64,000 nt of DNA from Ornithodoros turicata (taxonomy: Eukaryota > Arthropoda > Arachnida > Ixodida > Argasidae). The notes under the pieces were generated by a model, which made no database searches, had not been told where the DNA came from, and saw only the letters and a program-made list of their open reading frames with translations. This document shows positions 22,223-34,530 of the stretch, one piece after another. The stretch covers positions 930,001-994,000 of the forward strand of contig NW_026999353.1 in the NCBI RefSeq assembly GCF_037126465.1, given 5' to 3'. The translations under genes were made by a program, and so were the position numbers. The stretch's first letter is position 1; each line of letters begins with the position of its first letter.

Positions 22223-23410
22223 ATGCGGTGCTTCTTCCGCATTAATTATTGCGGTACTTCTCCCGCAAGAATTGTGGGTCTTTATGAAAACTCAGCCCTT
22301 AATTCTTTCCCTCTTAAGCCACTTATATATCTCAGGTTCATCGACGACATTTTTGTCCTCTCGTCTGGTGATGAGGCATCTCCACAGTCATTTTTTGACC
22401 ACTTCAATTCTCTGCATAGCGAAATTAAATTTACCTGTAACTATTCAAGCTCATTCATCAACTTCCTTGATGTGACAGTGTCATGTAAATCTGGTAGGCT
22501 GAACACTGAACTATACAAGAAACCAACGGACAAGCGCCAATATCTCCACTATGAAAGCTATCATCCCAATCACCAGAAAAGGAGTATTCCATATGGTCAG
22601 TTTTAGCGCCTGAAACGAATCTGCTCAGATCAGACTGATTTTGTAAAACATGATCAGCAAATGTTATCTGATTTCGAAAAAACAAATTACCCATTCGAAC
22701 TCATCCATGACTCGTTTGCCAAATCATCTAGCCTATCCAGGGAGTCCTTATTCACTCCGAAACGCAAAGAAGACATAAGTAATGTAGTTTTATCCACCAC
22801 ATATCATAAGTCACTTGTCAATACCAATTCCATTCTCAGACGCCACCTCAATATATTACATGCTGACGAGCAATTAAAGCAAATTTTTCCGACTCCCCCA
22901 TTAGTAGCATTCCGTAGACCCAAAAATTTGCGCGACATCCTCACGTCATCATGCATGATGAAGCGCTCGCCGGGTTGTTATCCCTGTGGTAGTACACGGT
23001 GCCAGACTAGCAAATTTATCGCGCCGTCCACCATTGCCGGTAGCACTTTGGGTGTCTTCTGTTTGAAAATTCGTCATTCACTCCACTGTAATTCACCCAA
23101 TATTTGTTACTTGATATTCTGCTGCAAGTGCAATTCACAATACATCGGTGAAACCTCCAACACAAAGAGAAAAAGATTTTATGGCCACAAATTTGATATC
23201 CTAAATGTTCGCCAAACTCCTGTCGCCATTCATTTCAATCAACCTAATCACGATTTTGAAACTGATTTGAAAATTATATTGCTAGAATCTGGGTTCCGCA
23301 CCGACATTAAACGTAAGAATAGAGAGACCTACTTAATTTCGCTATTCAAGTGTCTCACATCAAATCGTCTGAATCTGTCCTGGCTCGCTATATCCCCTTA
23401 TATAATTTAA
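22223..23410 (+). pseudogene. Penelope RT (C-terminal half) with GIY-YIG endonuclease
   Basis: One reading frame runs from 22223 to 23410 with a single in-frame TAG at 22604-22606. RT motifs: YLRFIDDIFVL (catalytic DD), INFLDVTV, ELYKKPTDKRQYLHY. The second half has a linker with CYPCGSTRCQTSKF and then the nuclease: ICYLIFCCKCNSQYIGET carries the GIY-YIG-type pair of strands, followed by the conserved arginine region (KRKRFYGHKFDI) and a histidine-asparagine block (VAIHFNQPNHDF). In the family the nuclease nicks the target so that the RT can prime. Only the stop codon and the missing N-terminus are obvious lesions. Confidence 0.85.
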
Positions 23411-23760
23411 TAGTTATATATCTATATTTGTTTGTGCACAATTCTTGAATCTTCGCTTCAGTCATCGTCTGGCACTCCGTTAGATAATCCGTATAACCTT
23501 CACTTTTGTCCATTCTGGGCCACTCGTTTCCCATACTCCTGACCCCCTTCAGCGAAACTGGGTTGGCGGGCCTTTTTGTTCACTATATCACCTTTTACTG
23601 TTCTTAAACGGTTAGAGGTCACTTATCCGTCTGCCCAGCTATTCATTGTACACAGACGTGTGGCACCATATCTCCTTTCCCCTTCCCTTTCTTTGTACAG
23701 CAGTGTGTTTAGTCGTGTATATGTGTATACTATATACACTTATGTGTGTCACCACTTCCC

Positions 23761-23807
23761 TTTGTACCTGAGAAAGCGTGGACCTCCACACGAAAGCTTG
23801 TACAAAT
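23761..23807 (+). other. hammerhead-like hairpin in the Penelope 3' region
   Basis: TTTGTAC and GTACAAA pair as an outer stem around a segment with CTGAGAAA, a short GTGG/CCAC hairpin and CGAAAGC. The order of parts resembles a hammerhead core (CTGANGA, helix II, GAAA), but the first box lacks the GA step, so catalytic activity is unlikely as written. Confidence 0.4.
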
Positions 23808-23849
23808 TAAACTTAAGCAAAAATCTTCAGTGTCGGCTTCTGTATTTTG

Positions 23850-24370
23850 TTCATGTCCTCTATGTGGAAAACAAAAGAAAAAATCACAAAGGTTTCATCC
23901 TGACGTCGCGTCTGCGCAAACGAATGTCTATCTCGGTAAAGAATGGACGTAGAGAATTGAGAGAAACGGTTTCGTCACCTAGAGATATCCAACGAAAACA
24001 TAATTCTTCAAGCAAACTCTGAGATCACGTGCGGACTCGCAGGCATCATCTGATGTTGAAGCAACCTGATGCGCCTTTTGTCTAGAGATAAATGTGACGT
24101 CACCGAAGGACCGAAGAAGAGAAAAGGTTAGGTTTTCGAAAGAGTGCAGAGGCCTTCTCTGTTATGTAGAAGGTGTTGTAAACGCTTCATCGTTTTTCTT
24201 CATTTTTCTTTTTCTTTTTTCTAAAAACGGTATCAGCTCACTGAAGGGAACCGAATACCTAGCCTTCATAAGGAACAGTACAGTGACGAGGAGGTTCCTA
24301 TACATTGGGATGATAATGTGCGCCACATAGCCAACAATATAAGGGCAATTGCCTAACATCTTGCAAAATA
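23850..24370. repeat. dispersed repeat R, copy 1
   Basis: This block matches 28960-29650 in the same orientation, through features such as GACGTCGCGTCTGCGCAAAC and the ending ATAAGGGCAATTGCC. Copy 2 holds a MITE at the position where this copy has the uninterrupted sequence (around 24076). No protein or RNA family is recognised. Confidence 0.75.
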
Positions 24371-24579
24371 GTAAACTTACAATCTATACGGCTAGATCCT
24401 TGGTGGTGGTCTCCTCTCACTGCCGCACGAGCTCAACAAGGCACAGATGGCTCTTTCGCACTGCCGCTGCAATGTCTGGGATTTCGGATATGCTCACATA
24501 TCGTTATCTTACTCCGTATGCGACAGATTGTTGACAGTCCTTATAGGCCGGCGGAATGATTGCGAAACGATGGCACCTT

Positions 24580-24716
24580 CCCAAGCAGCGCAATGTATAA
24601 TCGAATGCAATAGGAGTGGACGGATGGTGGACGAAGGCCATGACAAGATTCGTGCAACTCGAACACATCGATAAGACGCACACCGTTCTCGTCTATTCCC
24701 GCCGTCTTTCTTGGAA
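24580..24716. mobile_element. foldback MITE, degenerate copy
   Basis: The left end CCCAAGCAGCGCAATGTA and the following inverted-repeat sequence match the 153-bp MITE family, but the right end is eroded after 24700. Confidence 0.6.
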
Positions 24717-25129
24717 AACGCCATTCACAGAAGAGCGATAGTGTAATTGGACGCGGCGACCCACTCTTAGAAAGTTGGCTGAAACCCAATAGGTGGCAGT
24801 TTGTTGCATTATTCTCTCACCGGTACTTAAGGTTCTCCGCTTTCCGATTAGAGGCCTGTTCTTCATAACACTTGAACACCGAACCAACTTTCAGAAATTC
24901 GGTCGCGACGTCATTCATCCCCGTATTCTACCAATTCTTTCAATCTCAGACACCGCCACAGTAACGCACGAAAGGGATAAATCACGTCATGAACCTCAGC
25001 CCTTAAGTACACAGCATTTTGTAATGGTGCTGTAGACCGCTTTCCGGCTTTTGGCGATGAGACCCTCACGAGGGACCCTCCCTGTGCCGCCTCTTGGTAG
25101 GGATTTGCGTTTCGGTTTTGGTTTTCTTT

Positions 25130-25296
25130 CCTGCTAGTTACATTCCAAACTGTCATATTTACCTTTACTAGTTTCTACTATGGTGTTGATTGTTGGTGTT
25201 GATTGTGTTTGAGGCTGGGATGCACCATTACCTAGGCAACCGTTGTTCGTGGGCACCATAAAAATACCAATAAATAAATAAATAAATAAATAAACG
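25130..25296 (+). mobile_element. LINE 3' end with AAAT tail
   Basis: A short segment ends in a clean run of AAAT units (25268-25293), the tail type of several arthropod LINEs. Nothing coding is left of the element. Confidence 0.5.
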
Positions 25297-25299
25297 CTG

Positions 25300-26480
25300 G
25301 AACGCATACATCGTCTTCGTAACGCATTACCAGGAGCTATCAGCCTCTTACACGTGGAAAGGCCGTCCTGCATGGTGCGCGTTCCTGTGAATATCGCGCT
25401 GCGTTAAACTCTGGATGGCCACGCACCTGAACAAATGCGCCTGTTCAACCGCAAGGGGCGCAAATCCCGCTGCTGCGTGCACAGCGGGTTTGGCGTACGT
25501 GCAAGGTATATTTAGCCAGGTAGCGAAGGAGAAAAAAAAAAATGACCCGGCAACACTCTCATCTCCGTGTCTAGAGCGATCCTGGATGTTGATAACACAG
25601 GTACAGTCGTAAACAAGCAATATTTATGATGCGCGCATCGGTCTTGTATAAACTAATAGTTCACTCATAATTTACGTATAATACACATACGGAATCATCT
25701 ACCACCTGAGTACATTTCCGTATCCTGCTCCACTGCGCATGTGTAGCACTAGGGTCGTTTGTCCGTGCATTTTTCTATCCGTACCGTGTGTCCGTGCATT
25801 GTAATGCGGAGTTCGTATACTTTTCGGATTAAACAGGAAGCAACGTTCACATCTCGAAGCTGTAGACCAAGTTTAACACGTGTGAACGTATGAGGGCTAT
25901 GCATCCCGTGTTGCTGATGCCGCGAAAAATAGGTTTCGCCATGACAAGGCAAGACCGGCCATGATAGCGTGAGCGCTACTGAATCAGCTGTGCGCGAACA
26001 ATGCCATTGTTTTTTCATTTATTTCATATTTTTTTTTGGCAACGAACCCATTGTGACCACTGAGTGAAGAAATACAAACGGCTATTCACTAGGTGTACGT
26101 TTGGGTCTAGGTGAGAGATGGACATTAAGTAAAACTTCCGGTTTATTTGTGGTTATCACGTGCCCCCTATCAAAACCTGTGATAATTGTACGTATTTCGA
26201 GCTGATATGTGTCGTTAAACATGATTTACTTTTCTTTGTTCTCGTTTGGTATTGCTGCCCTGGGTGACTAGTATGGCTTGGTAAGGAAAAAGGGAAGGGT
26301 ATATAACGCAAACGAAGTACGCGAATGCAAACGCGCCATGGCCACTTATGCACTATTTATTATCCATGCTGCTGACGTCATATCTGACGATGATATTTAT
26401 TTACATAGTAGTCCGCGCAACGAATGGATGGCGCTGACAGTCGCTATCATGGTGTCATCTAAAGACGCAAGGCCCTGTAG
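25300..26480. other. unrecognised stretch
   Basis: I found no motif-bearing ORF, TSD or repeat end here. Confidence 0.45.
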
Positions 26481-26499
26481 GAATTTCGCTACATGTCTA

Positions 26500-26680
26500 T
26501 ATATACCTTGGTGTGTGTTTTACAAAGTGTTGGCAACATTCTCCTCTCCGTCCAGTTCCGTCCTGAACTTGTTGTTTTTATATGCGTTCTTTTCTATTTG
26601 ATTTGCATTTGGTAAAATGGATCCAGATCCATTCGGATCCAGACCTTCGTTGGGGGGGGGGGGGGGGGTTCTTTGTCGGA
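26500..26680. repeat. dispersed repeat with G-run, copy 1
   Basis: It matches 29680-29830 over about 150 bp (AGTGTTGGCAACATTCTC; TTGATTTGCATT) in the same orientation. Both copies end in G-rich tracts, here a G-run at 26654-26669. Confidence 0.6.
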
Positions 26681-26689
26681 GCACGTAGT

Positions 26690-27540
26690 GGGGGAGGAGG
26701 GAGAGGGGAATTCAATGTATAAAGTGACGTTCCGGGGGGCGATCGCCCAACCGCACCCCTCTTTGGGTCTGCCCCTGTACTAGGTGGCACCTTCTGCAGC
26801 CTTTTCGTAAGAGCTGCCATTGCTAAAAGGGAAGTAAAATGCTGGACCTGAATAAAAAACGACTTGCTGCGCCGTACGAAATTTCGCGCTGGGTTTTACG
26901 CGAGAAAGTGCTCAGCTTTTACGCGAGAGAAACGCCCAAGCGGGCAGGCCTTAATGCCTCGATACGCAATTGAACGTGCGGACACCGCCTGGGTGCATTT
27001 CCACAACACGGTTCGTTCAGTGAACACCAGGGGCGGCCCAAGCTTCCGTGTGCCATTTGCCGGTGCAGCGCAGAATTCGTTGTGCCTGCCTTGCGGCATT
27101 TGTGACACCGAAAGGTAATAACTGAGGGTTCACATCGCGAGACAACTGAGATCATGAGCGACGCCACAGCGGTCGGTCTGTGGATTGCTTTTCCTCACCT
27201 GAGCGTTCTTTAACGTGCGAACAAAGCTCGCCCACACTGTGCGAGACGGTATTTTGCGGACCGTCATTTGACGTACCTCACGGAAGACAGCGTATAAATG
27301 CAACTTGTACCCTTCACACTTCAATTTAAAAATATTTCAATTAAGCGTTTTCCGAAGCCTTCCTAAATGGTGGGAAAACTTTCCAGAAGATGATTGCCTA
27401 AAGCCCCATATCCCTCCAGCGAGTTTGTCCACGGCTAGAGTTTTAGCTATCACTTTAAGTTAAACACCTGTATAAAGATGGCTGTCAGAAACCATATTCA
27501 TACGTAGTTATCCACTTGTCTCAACTCAGCAACTATCACT
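26690..27540. other. unrecognised stretch
   Basis: Short overlapping ORFs on both strands (for example 26864-27118) show no family motif. No repeat boundary was identified. Confidence 0.4.
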
Positions 27541-27738
27541 GCAGGAGACAATTCATGTGCTGAGGATGGAACACATACAGAAAAAAAAAGAAGAAAAAAA
27601 AAACACATACAAAACCTCAAATGCCTAAGACATCAAGCATGAAATATGGGAGTCACTGAAAGGTTAGCCAGCTGTAGGACTCGAACCCACACTTTCGAGA
27701 TTACCGGTTCAGGGCTCTACTAATTGAGCTAATCTAAC
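27541..27738 (-). mobile_element. tRNA-derived SINE, copy 1
   Basis: Read on the minus strand, a tRNA-like head (27738-27662) has an A box TAGCTCAATTAGTAGAG, a perfect B box GGTTCGAGTCC (27677-27687) and complementary ends GTTAG/CTAAC. It is followed by a body and a low-complexity tail. The anticodon arm is poor, which fits a SINE and not a working tRNA gene. tRNA-derived SINEs are known from ixodid ticks. Confidence 0.8.
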
Positions 27739-27740
27739 AA

Positions 27741-28064
27741 CACCTGCCCAGCGATTTCCAAGGGCGCGTCATCTGAAGGGACAAACCGGCCACTCTCTCT
27801 CACTCATCCTCCTTTCACACCTACATTTTTCTCGCTCATACACACAATCACACGACGGGGTCGACTCAACGGCAACTGTTGAACATGAGAGAACAGATGT
27901 TCTGAGGCTGGAACAACATAGAAGGGACAAACTCATACAAGGCGTGAAATGCCTAAGTCACTGAAACTCATGGAAGTCACTGAAAAGCTTATCCAGCTGT
28001 AGGACTCGAACCCACATCTTCTATATTACAGGTTCAGGGCTCTAACAATTGAGCTAAGCTAACC
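27741..28064 (-). mobile_element. tRNA-derived SINE, copy 2 (full unit)
   Basis: The head at 28064-27988 (minus) has A box TAGCTCAATTGTTAGAG and B box GGTTCGAGTCC (28002-28012). Its 3' end runs directly into the head of copy 1, so the two form a head-to-tail dimer with a unit of about 325 bp. Confidence 0.78.
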
Positions 28065-28066
28065 TG

Positions 28067-28300
28067 TGTTTGTCCTTTTTATTTGTGTTCCAGCCTGAGA
28101 ACATCTGTTTTCTCATATTCAACAGTTGCCGCTTGCGGCGATCCCGTCGTATGAATGTGTGAATGAGTAAGAAAAATGTAAAAGTGAAAGGGGGATGAGT
28201 GAGAAAGTGTCGTTGATTGGTCACTTCAGATGACGCCCGCTTGGGAGTCGCTGGGAAGGTGTATTGGCTTAGCTCAGTTAGCCCTCCCCTTCCGATTTGT
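28067..28300 (+). mobile_element. inverted SINE copy: 3' body, then next head
   Basis: 28075-28260 matches the reverse complement of 27741-27960, and is followed at 28265 by the start of another tRNA-like head (TTAGCTCAGTTAG) in plus orientation. The body therefore forms an inverted repeat around the head of copy 2. Confidence 0.7.
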
Positions 28301-28950
28301 TTCGGTTTCAATGTGTCTACCAACGTCTCATGACGTTTGTCAGGTAGAGGCCTATTCAGTGTGTCTCTCGCAGTGTGTCCTTACAAACCTAGCTATCAGA
28401 ATGTGCTGCATGCACGTTCCTATACAGCAGCACCGCAAGCGATGCAGCGCGCGCTACTTCCGGTACTGGTTAAGCCGAGACCACACGAGACCAGTAATAG
28501 GAAGTTTTAGAGAATTGTTTTCCCTCAACTGGCATCGGAACGATACCTCGGTTTGGCTGAAAACAGCTCACGTCAGAGCCCTGTAGTGCCGACATGACGC
28601 AAATAATTAAACGCGTTTTTGCATGTTCGGCAACCGCACATCTTTACCCTTTCACGAGAAAAGCATTAAGGTGATAAAGGATGTGCCTTTTAGAAGTTGA
28701 CTCGAATGTATGACCTACCTTCCAATTTTTTTCTTCAGTTTTTGCGAGGACGCAGTGCGTGCACACGGCGCCAACAAATACTAAGCATATATCATCGGAA
28801 AGCACATGTCATGATGAACAAAATTATATATTGCTAATCACAAAGTACTCGGCAGACGCTACGCGCAAGAGCCCTGAATACAATAATAACGTGAACGGCC
28901 GGCCACGTTTGACATTTTTTTATATAAAGGCGGGACTTACTAAAGCATTT
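28300..28950. other. unrecognised stretch
   Basis: There is no recognisable coding or repeat feature between the SINE cluster and repeat R copy 2. Confidence 0.4.
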
Positions 28951-28959
28951 TTGTACATT

Positions 28960-29650
28960 CCCGTTCACTGTCCTCTATGTGGAAAAGGTTTCTTCATGAC
29001 GTCGCGTCTGCGCAAACGAATGTCTATCTCGGTAAAGAATGGACGTAGAGCTTTGAACGAAACGGCTTCGTCACCTAGAGATATCGGACAAAAAACATAT
29101 AATTATTGAAGCAGACTCTGAGACCACGTGCGGACTCGCAGGCATTACCTTAAGTTGAAGCAACCTGATGTGGCTTCCCAAGCAGCACAATCTACTGAAA
29201 GTCGAGTGCAATAGGGGTGGACCGTATGTGTCTTATCAATGTTCTTTCGTTTCACGAGTTTGTTCAAGGCCTTCCACCTACCCGTCCACCCCTATTGCAC
29301 TCGACTTTCAGTACATTGTGCTGCTTGGGTTTTGTCTAGAGATAGATGTGACGTCACCGAACGACCGAATAAGAGAAAAGATTAGGTTTTCGAAAGAGTG
29401 TAGAGGCCGTCTCTGTTATGTATGTGTTGTAGACGCTTCATCGTTTATCTTCATTTTTCTTTTCTTTTTTTCTAAAAACGGTATCAGCTCACCGAAGGGA
29501 ACAGAGTTCCTAGCCTTCATAAGGAACATTACAATGACGAGGAGGTTCCTATACATTGGGATGATAAGGTGCTCCACATATCCAAAAATATAAGGGCAAT
29601 TACCTAACATCTTGCAAAATAATAAACTTACAATCTATACGGCTAGGTCC
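28960..29650. repeat. dispersed repeat R, copy 2, with MITE
   Basis: Same orientation and order as 23850-24370. The MITE at 29177-29329 interrupts it. Matches resume immediately on both sides of the MITE. Confidence 0.78.
29177..29329. mobile_element. 153-bp foldback MITE, copy 2
   Basis: Inverted ends start CCCAAGCAGCACAATCTACT. Comparison with the empty repeat R copy (CCTTTTG near 24077) shows four T residues in the empty site and six around the insert, so the TSD is 2 bp, TT. Its length equals copy 1 exactly. Confidence 0.88.
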
Positions 29651-29879
29651 TTGGTCGTGGCCTTTATCTTGGTGGGGTATGTGCTTTACGAAGTGTTGGC
29701 AACATTCTCATCTCCGTCCTGTTCCGTATTGAAATGGTTGTTCTTTGTGTGCGTCCCTTTCTAATTGATTTGCATTAAGTAAAATGAATCCAGACCGTCG
29801 GTTTGGGGTGGGGTGGGGGCGATTTCTTTGCTATCGTCCATTACACTGTCGGCCTGTCACACAATGCGTATCTTATCAA

Positions 29880-30490
29880 GTCATTCGACAATTTGCTCGC
29901 CACTTGAAGTATATATCGCTGTCAAGAGCTCGCTATCGCACAATTTGAGGACGTGGTGTGAGCCTTTGTTACTTATTCGTACAAAAGCGGATAGTACCCA
30001 ACGGTCACTTCTGCAGTCGTTGGGTTACGTCAACTTACCGTTGTCCTGGCGGAAAGTGGACTTTCAGAAGTGAGTCATGCGGAGCAGGTTGTAAGTGAAT
30101 TATTCCGTCTCCAGTCTTGCAAGATATGTGCTGGGCACTCGCTTTGCATATATGCTTATACGTTTAAAAATGGTCCAAAAGCAGGGAACAGTCATCTTTA
30201 TGCGATAAATAGGCACAGAGGCATGCACAACAGTTTAAACAATTTAAAATTACTCTTAGGAGTCCATCCATTTCATCATCTCTTCGCGATATAAAAGATT
30301 CTGTGATGATGAGAATAATGCAAAAGGAACGAGATTCATCCGTTACGGCGTTTGTAATTAAAACACGAATAAAGGTGCCAATTTGGAGGTTCCTCTGTGC
30401 TTCCTCCGAATCGACGCAAAATGCAAAGGGTACGTCACCACAAGCGTATCTAATTATCAAACCACACAAATTGCGCGAACTGCCCCTTCT
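29880..30490 (+). repeat. dispersed repeat P, copy 1 (promoter-like)
   Basis: It matches 58115-58745 in the same orientation over about 600 bp. A degraded TATA-like TACAAAAG at 29979-29986 is followed by a small hairpin (CCCAACG...CGTTGGG) and a splice-donor-like GTGAGT at 30070-30075. No protein family is recognised downstream. Confidence 0.7.
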
Positions 30491-32460
30491 TTAACTTGGA
30501 GGATAACTTCATATTGCTCAACACTTATCATCTGAAGAGAAGAAGTGGAGTATACACAAAAACGCGATTCAAACAATGGGCGTCGCCATTATTGCTGCCA
30601 CCCCGTGGTCGTCACAGAAAATGTGCACGTGTGGACTGCTGCTTGCCGAGTTCCTTCATTTTCCGTGTGCGTCTTCCTTCATTTCCATGTCAGTTCGTGC
30701 TAATATCGTGCCGGTCCCTTTTCTCCCGCTCGGGAACCGGTATTGAAAAGATATCGCATCGGCTAACACTCCTCACGTGAAGAACTCTGCATATTGCACG
30801 CGGAAACAAGCAATCTTCTTTTTCTTTTATGTTTCGAACGTGGATACACTACTCGGATGTTTGCCGGATGACTAGTTATATGCAATGTTACGTTATCGTC
30901 AACCATACTCACTAAAGAGGGCGGTCTCCAGTATTCATCCCACTGAAAAAAAAAAAAAAAAAAACGATTGTGACAGCCCTCCCCTGTTGTCTTGTCACTG
31001 GGAACGAGGCTAAGAAGCGCACGGAGAGTAGTGGTTTGAGAGTAACGCGACAAGGTCTGTAGTTATCAGGTATGAGACTACTATTTGAAGGACGCGTCCG
31101 ATCTATTTTTACAATGACACTAGCGCCCATAACATGCAGATTATCGCAGACCAGGGGTGAACTGTGCTGCGTCATTAATTATTCACTTTCCCATTCTCCA
31201 CAATGTTAATCCTGCGTCAGAACCCTTTGGGCATCGCCAACGTTATTTACGGGTAGACAAAGACATGAAAGAAACAAAATTAATCACAGGGTATCAGAAC
31301 AAACCACGATCTAATACAATTCATTACAGTCTCTTACATGCCTGTTTAATCCCTGCTAGCTGTATTTAAGCAATCTATTCCAACATCTTTATGTATAGAT
31401 ATTCTGAGGCATGTTCTCTATACATATATATGCTGACCACAACGATGAACATTCGAAGGGTTCCCATTTCCCAATGTGGCTAACATCTTTCATGATGACC
31501 AGACCGGCTCTGGACCAGTTTGCACTACCTACATGATAAGGTACATGTGTCGCCTCCGATCTCATCGGCTTCTATGGCCTGCCTTACCATTCTCCACAGT
31601 GCTGTGTTCTGTTGGATATTGGATGGATTGATCTTGACTGGAGGGGTGTGTGTTTACCTGCGACAACACAAGGATCTGTGTACATGTGTAGTGTTAGGCA
31701 ATGCAGGTATTTTGTGAAAGCGCTTTGTCTGTGACTGGACAAGGGTCTCGTAGTGTTCCTTGCATCTTCCAACGGTCTCCAGATAAAGTGTCATCGGTGC
31801 GAGATCGTGCACTACGAGACACCGTGTATTCACACGAGCGCCTTTTCTGACTGCGCAGCGACTGAAGGAGGTATCAGCGTAATCACCCAATCATCCAACC
31901 ATTCGGTCGCAGGCGGGGCTTATTGTACAGCAGAATCTAGGAAGCGCACACGTTGTTATCTTAGTTTTGGCGAGATATGAAAGGGGCACAGAATTTGACG
32001 ACTGACGCGCAGAGCCTCCCGGGAGAACGAAAAAAAAAGAAAAAAAAGCCACCTTCTGTTGGCAATGAGACAAGCTCTTTTGTTTTTATCTAATACACCT
32101 GGTAGAGCAGAACTCGATTTTGTGGAAACTTGCCGATGAGCAATACCGAAATGTACCATGGAAACATGCCATGTGAGAACAGATCGTTTTTGAAGTTAAA
32201 AACGAACACTGGATGTCGAAGGAACGGCATGTATGTACACCAAAGCACTTTTTGGGTCCCCATATTTACGGCGTAGTGGTTGTATCAGCTAAGAACGCGT
32301 TAATTATTAATAAAGAGTTGGCTGCATGCTCGCATTACAAACCAAAGCGTATCGGCTCAGGATGGTGGTAGTTTCGTTTAAAAATGAAAAAAATGTTGTG
32401 AGCAGTCACGCCAGGTAAGCCAAAGGGGCTCATAATTGAATCCACGAGCCGGGGGGATCC
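30490..32460. other. unrecognised stretch with poly(A)
   Basis: An A-run at 30946-30964 and scattered short ORFs are the only visible features. I identify no element end. Confidence 0.4.
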
Positions 32461-32467
32461 AGTTGGG

Positions 32468-32690
<223 letters not shown>

Positions 32691-32699
32691 CGTCTTCCA

Positions 32700-34520
32700 A
32701 AGTGAGCGAGGGCTATTATTCGCGGCAATGGTTTGCGCAGAGTGTGCTATGTGATGAAGCTGTTTTTACTGCGTTCTAAAGGTGCGACCTTTACGCCACA
32801 GCCGTCTCTGCTTTACATCACACTCATCACCGTCACACTGCTGCGGCGTTACGGTAGAAAACGAAGACACACAGCCTTCGTTTAGCACTCTCTCCTACAC
32901 TCTTTCCCGCTCAGTCTTATTTACAAACGCTTTATGCATTTAGAGGCATGTTTAAGCGCACATAATTCGAAGGAAACTGTTGCAGATGGGTTACGGAAAA
33001 ACGATCACTGGCTAGTATAATGTCCCGCATATTCATCTGTATACTCTCCTTATGCGCTTTGCTAGGCGGAGCAGAACGTATTCAAAAGCGGCAGCATTCA
33101 CTATCGCCAATGAGAACAGCAAAAGCCACCAATTTTCGCGCGTACCAAGCGCCATCCACATAAAATTAATGCTGCAACCTTCAACCGCAGTGCGAACGTT
33201 ATCCCCGGCATCTGAGCTGACAGCACATTCGAACACCATCTGTGTAGGCATTCCAAAGGAGCGCAGCCTCAGCGCCTTATCATTTACCCTCTCGCTCCTT
33301 CTGTCGCTGCGCCGTCAGAAAACACACTCGTGTGAATACACGGTAACCCACCTTTTACAACGCCGATGCTGCTCAACGCAGGAACGGGCGCCTAAGAGCG
33401 GCGCTCTAAAATGACACATATTTTCTTACTTGCTGCACTACAACAGCATAGCAACATGTCCGCTAGACTTATACGTTCGGGTATCGTACGTCAGTTTGTG
33501 ACATCATGGTATTCTTCCTGACCCACTTTAAACTGAAGAGAAGCCGATTCGACCCACAGATATAGATACGGCGTAAACATCCACGTATATTTACAAAGAC
33601 TAAATGCCCACGGGAATAATAGTATAAGTACGAGTTTCCCAGGTTGATATTTGGGAGAGCGCGTTTTTGTCGTCACGCGCCTAACGTATTGGTGTGTACG
33701 AGTTCTACAATGATGCACTAGAGCGACAGTATTTTTATAAAAGTTCCTCGTCATGTTCCTTATTTTGTGATCGAAGTATCATATATCATATTTTATGACC
33801 GAGTCGAAAACGGAACATAAACAAGGTCCCATGACTTGAAGGTGACGATTCGTATGACGTGGGTCCAGCACACGACAGCGGTATCGACACAAGCGAACTC
33901 TTGCGGGTGGCTAAAAAAATGCTAACATTGTGTCAACCTCTTGCGAACTTAGTAGAGCAATGTGGCCAGACGTGTGGCACATCGCACAAACTATGACGGT
34001 GCCCTTCTCAAAACACAGAAATCAAATTTATGATATTTCACACGTAGTAGCAACATTTTGAGAGAACACAGTGCGGATACATGGATTGCAATGATATAAG
34101 TACAGTAGAGTTCTAAGTACTACAGGCTGAGGAAACCTGGTGGAGTATAGTCATATGTTGATGTCATGGAGTTATGAGGACTGGCGCGAGGTAAGTGAGG
34201 GATGCACCCTCGAGATCCAATTTGCGCTTTCTTTCCATGATCTCGGGTAGTATTTAGAGCGGTACAGGGAATGGAGTCATCAAAATACACAAACAAAAAA
34301 ATGTAAAGTAGCTCAAATGTCATCGCACAACAGGAATAGCCATTACCTGAATTCAATAACGGACGATAAATTCGTTTCCGTTTCTGTTTACGGTAATGGA
34401 GGGCCGTGGTATGCGTTTCCGTTTCCGTTATCGTTACCACCTCCAATTTCGGTAATATATCGTTTCTGTTACCGTTACCATTAACGTTACCCTTCCCTGC
34501 CATGTACCCTGCGGATCACG
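32700..34520. other. unrecognised stretch before the minisatellite
   Basis: Nothing is recognised except a CGTTTCCGTTACC-rich imperfect repeat at 34370-34500 adjoining the minisatellite. Confidence 0.45.
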
Positions 34521-34530
34521 TCTCAGTCCA

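Larger units (their letters stand above)
22155..23830 (+). mobile_element. Penelope-like element, 5'-truncated
   Basis: A single plus-strand unit carries the C-terminal half of a Penelope-type RT, a linker with a Cys/His motif and a GIY-YIG endonuclease, followed by a 3' non-coding part of about 420 bp. The N-terminal part of the RT is missing or scrambled before 22223. The 3' part holds a hairpin near 23761-23807 at the position where Penelope elements often have ribozyme-like structures. Confidence 0.85.

Noticed and set aside
27662..28064. tRNA genes predicted from A and B boxes
   Set aside because: Boxes and acceptor ends are good but the anticodon arm does not fold properly, and both lie at the head of a repeated body; they are SINE heads.
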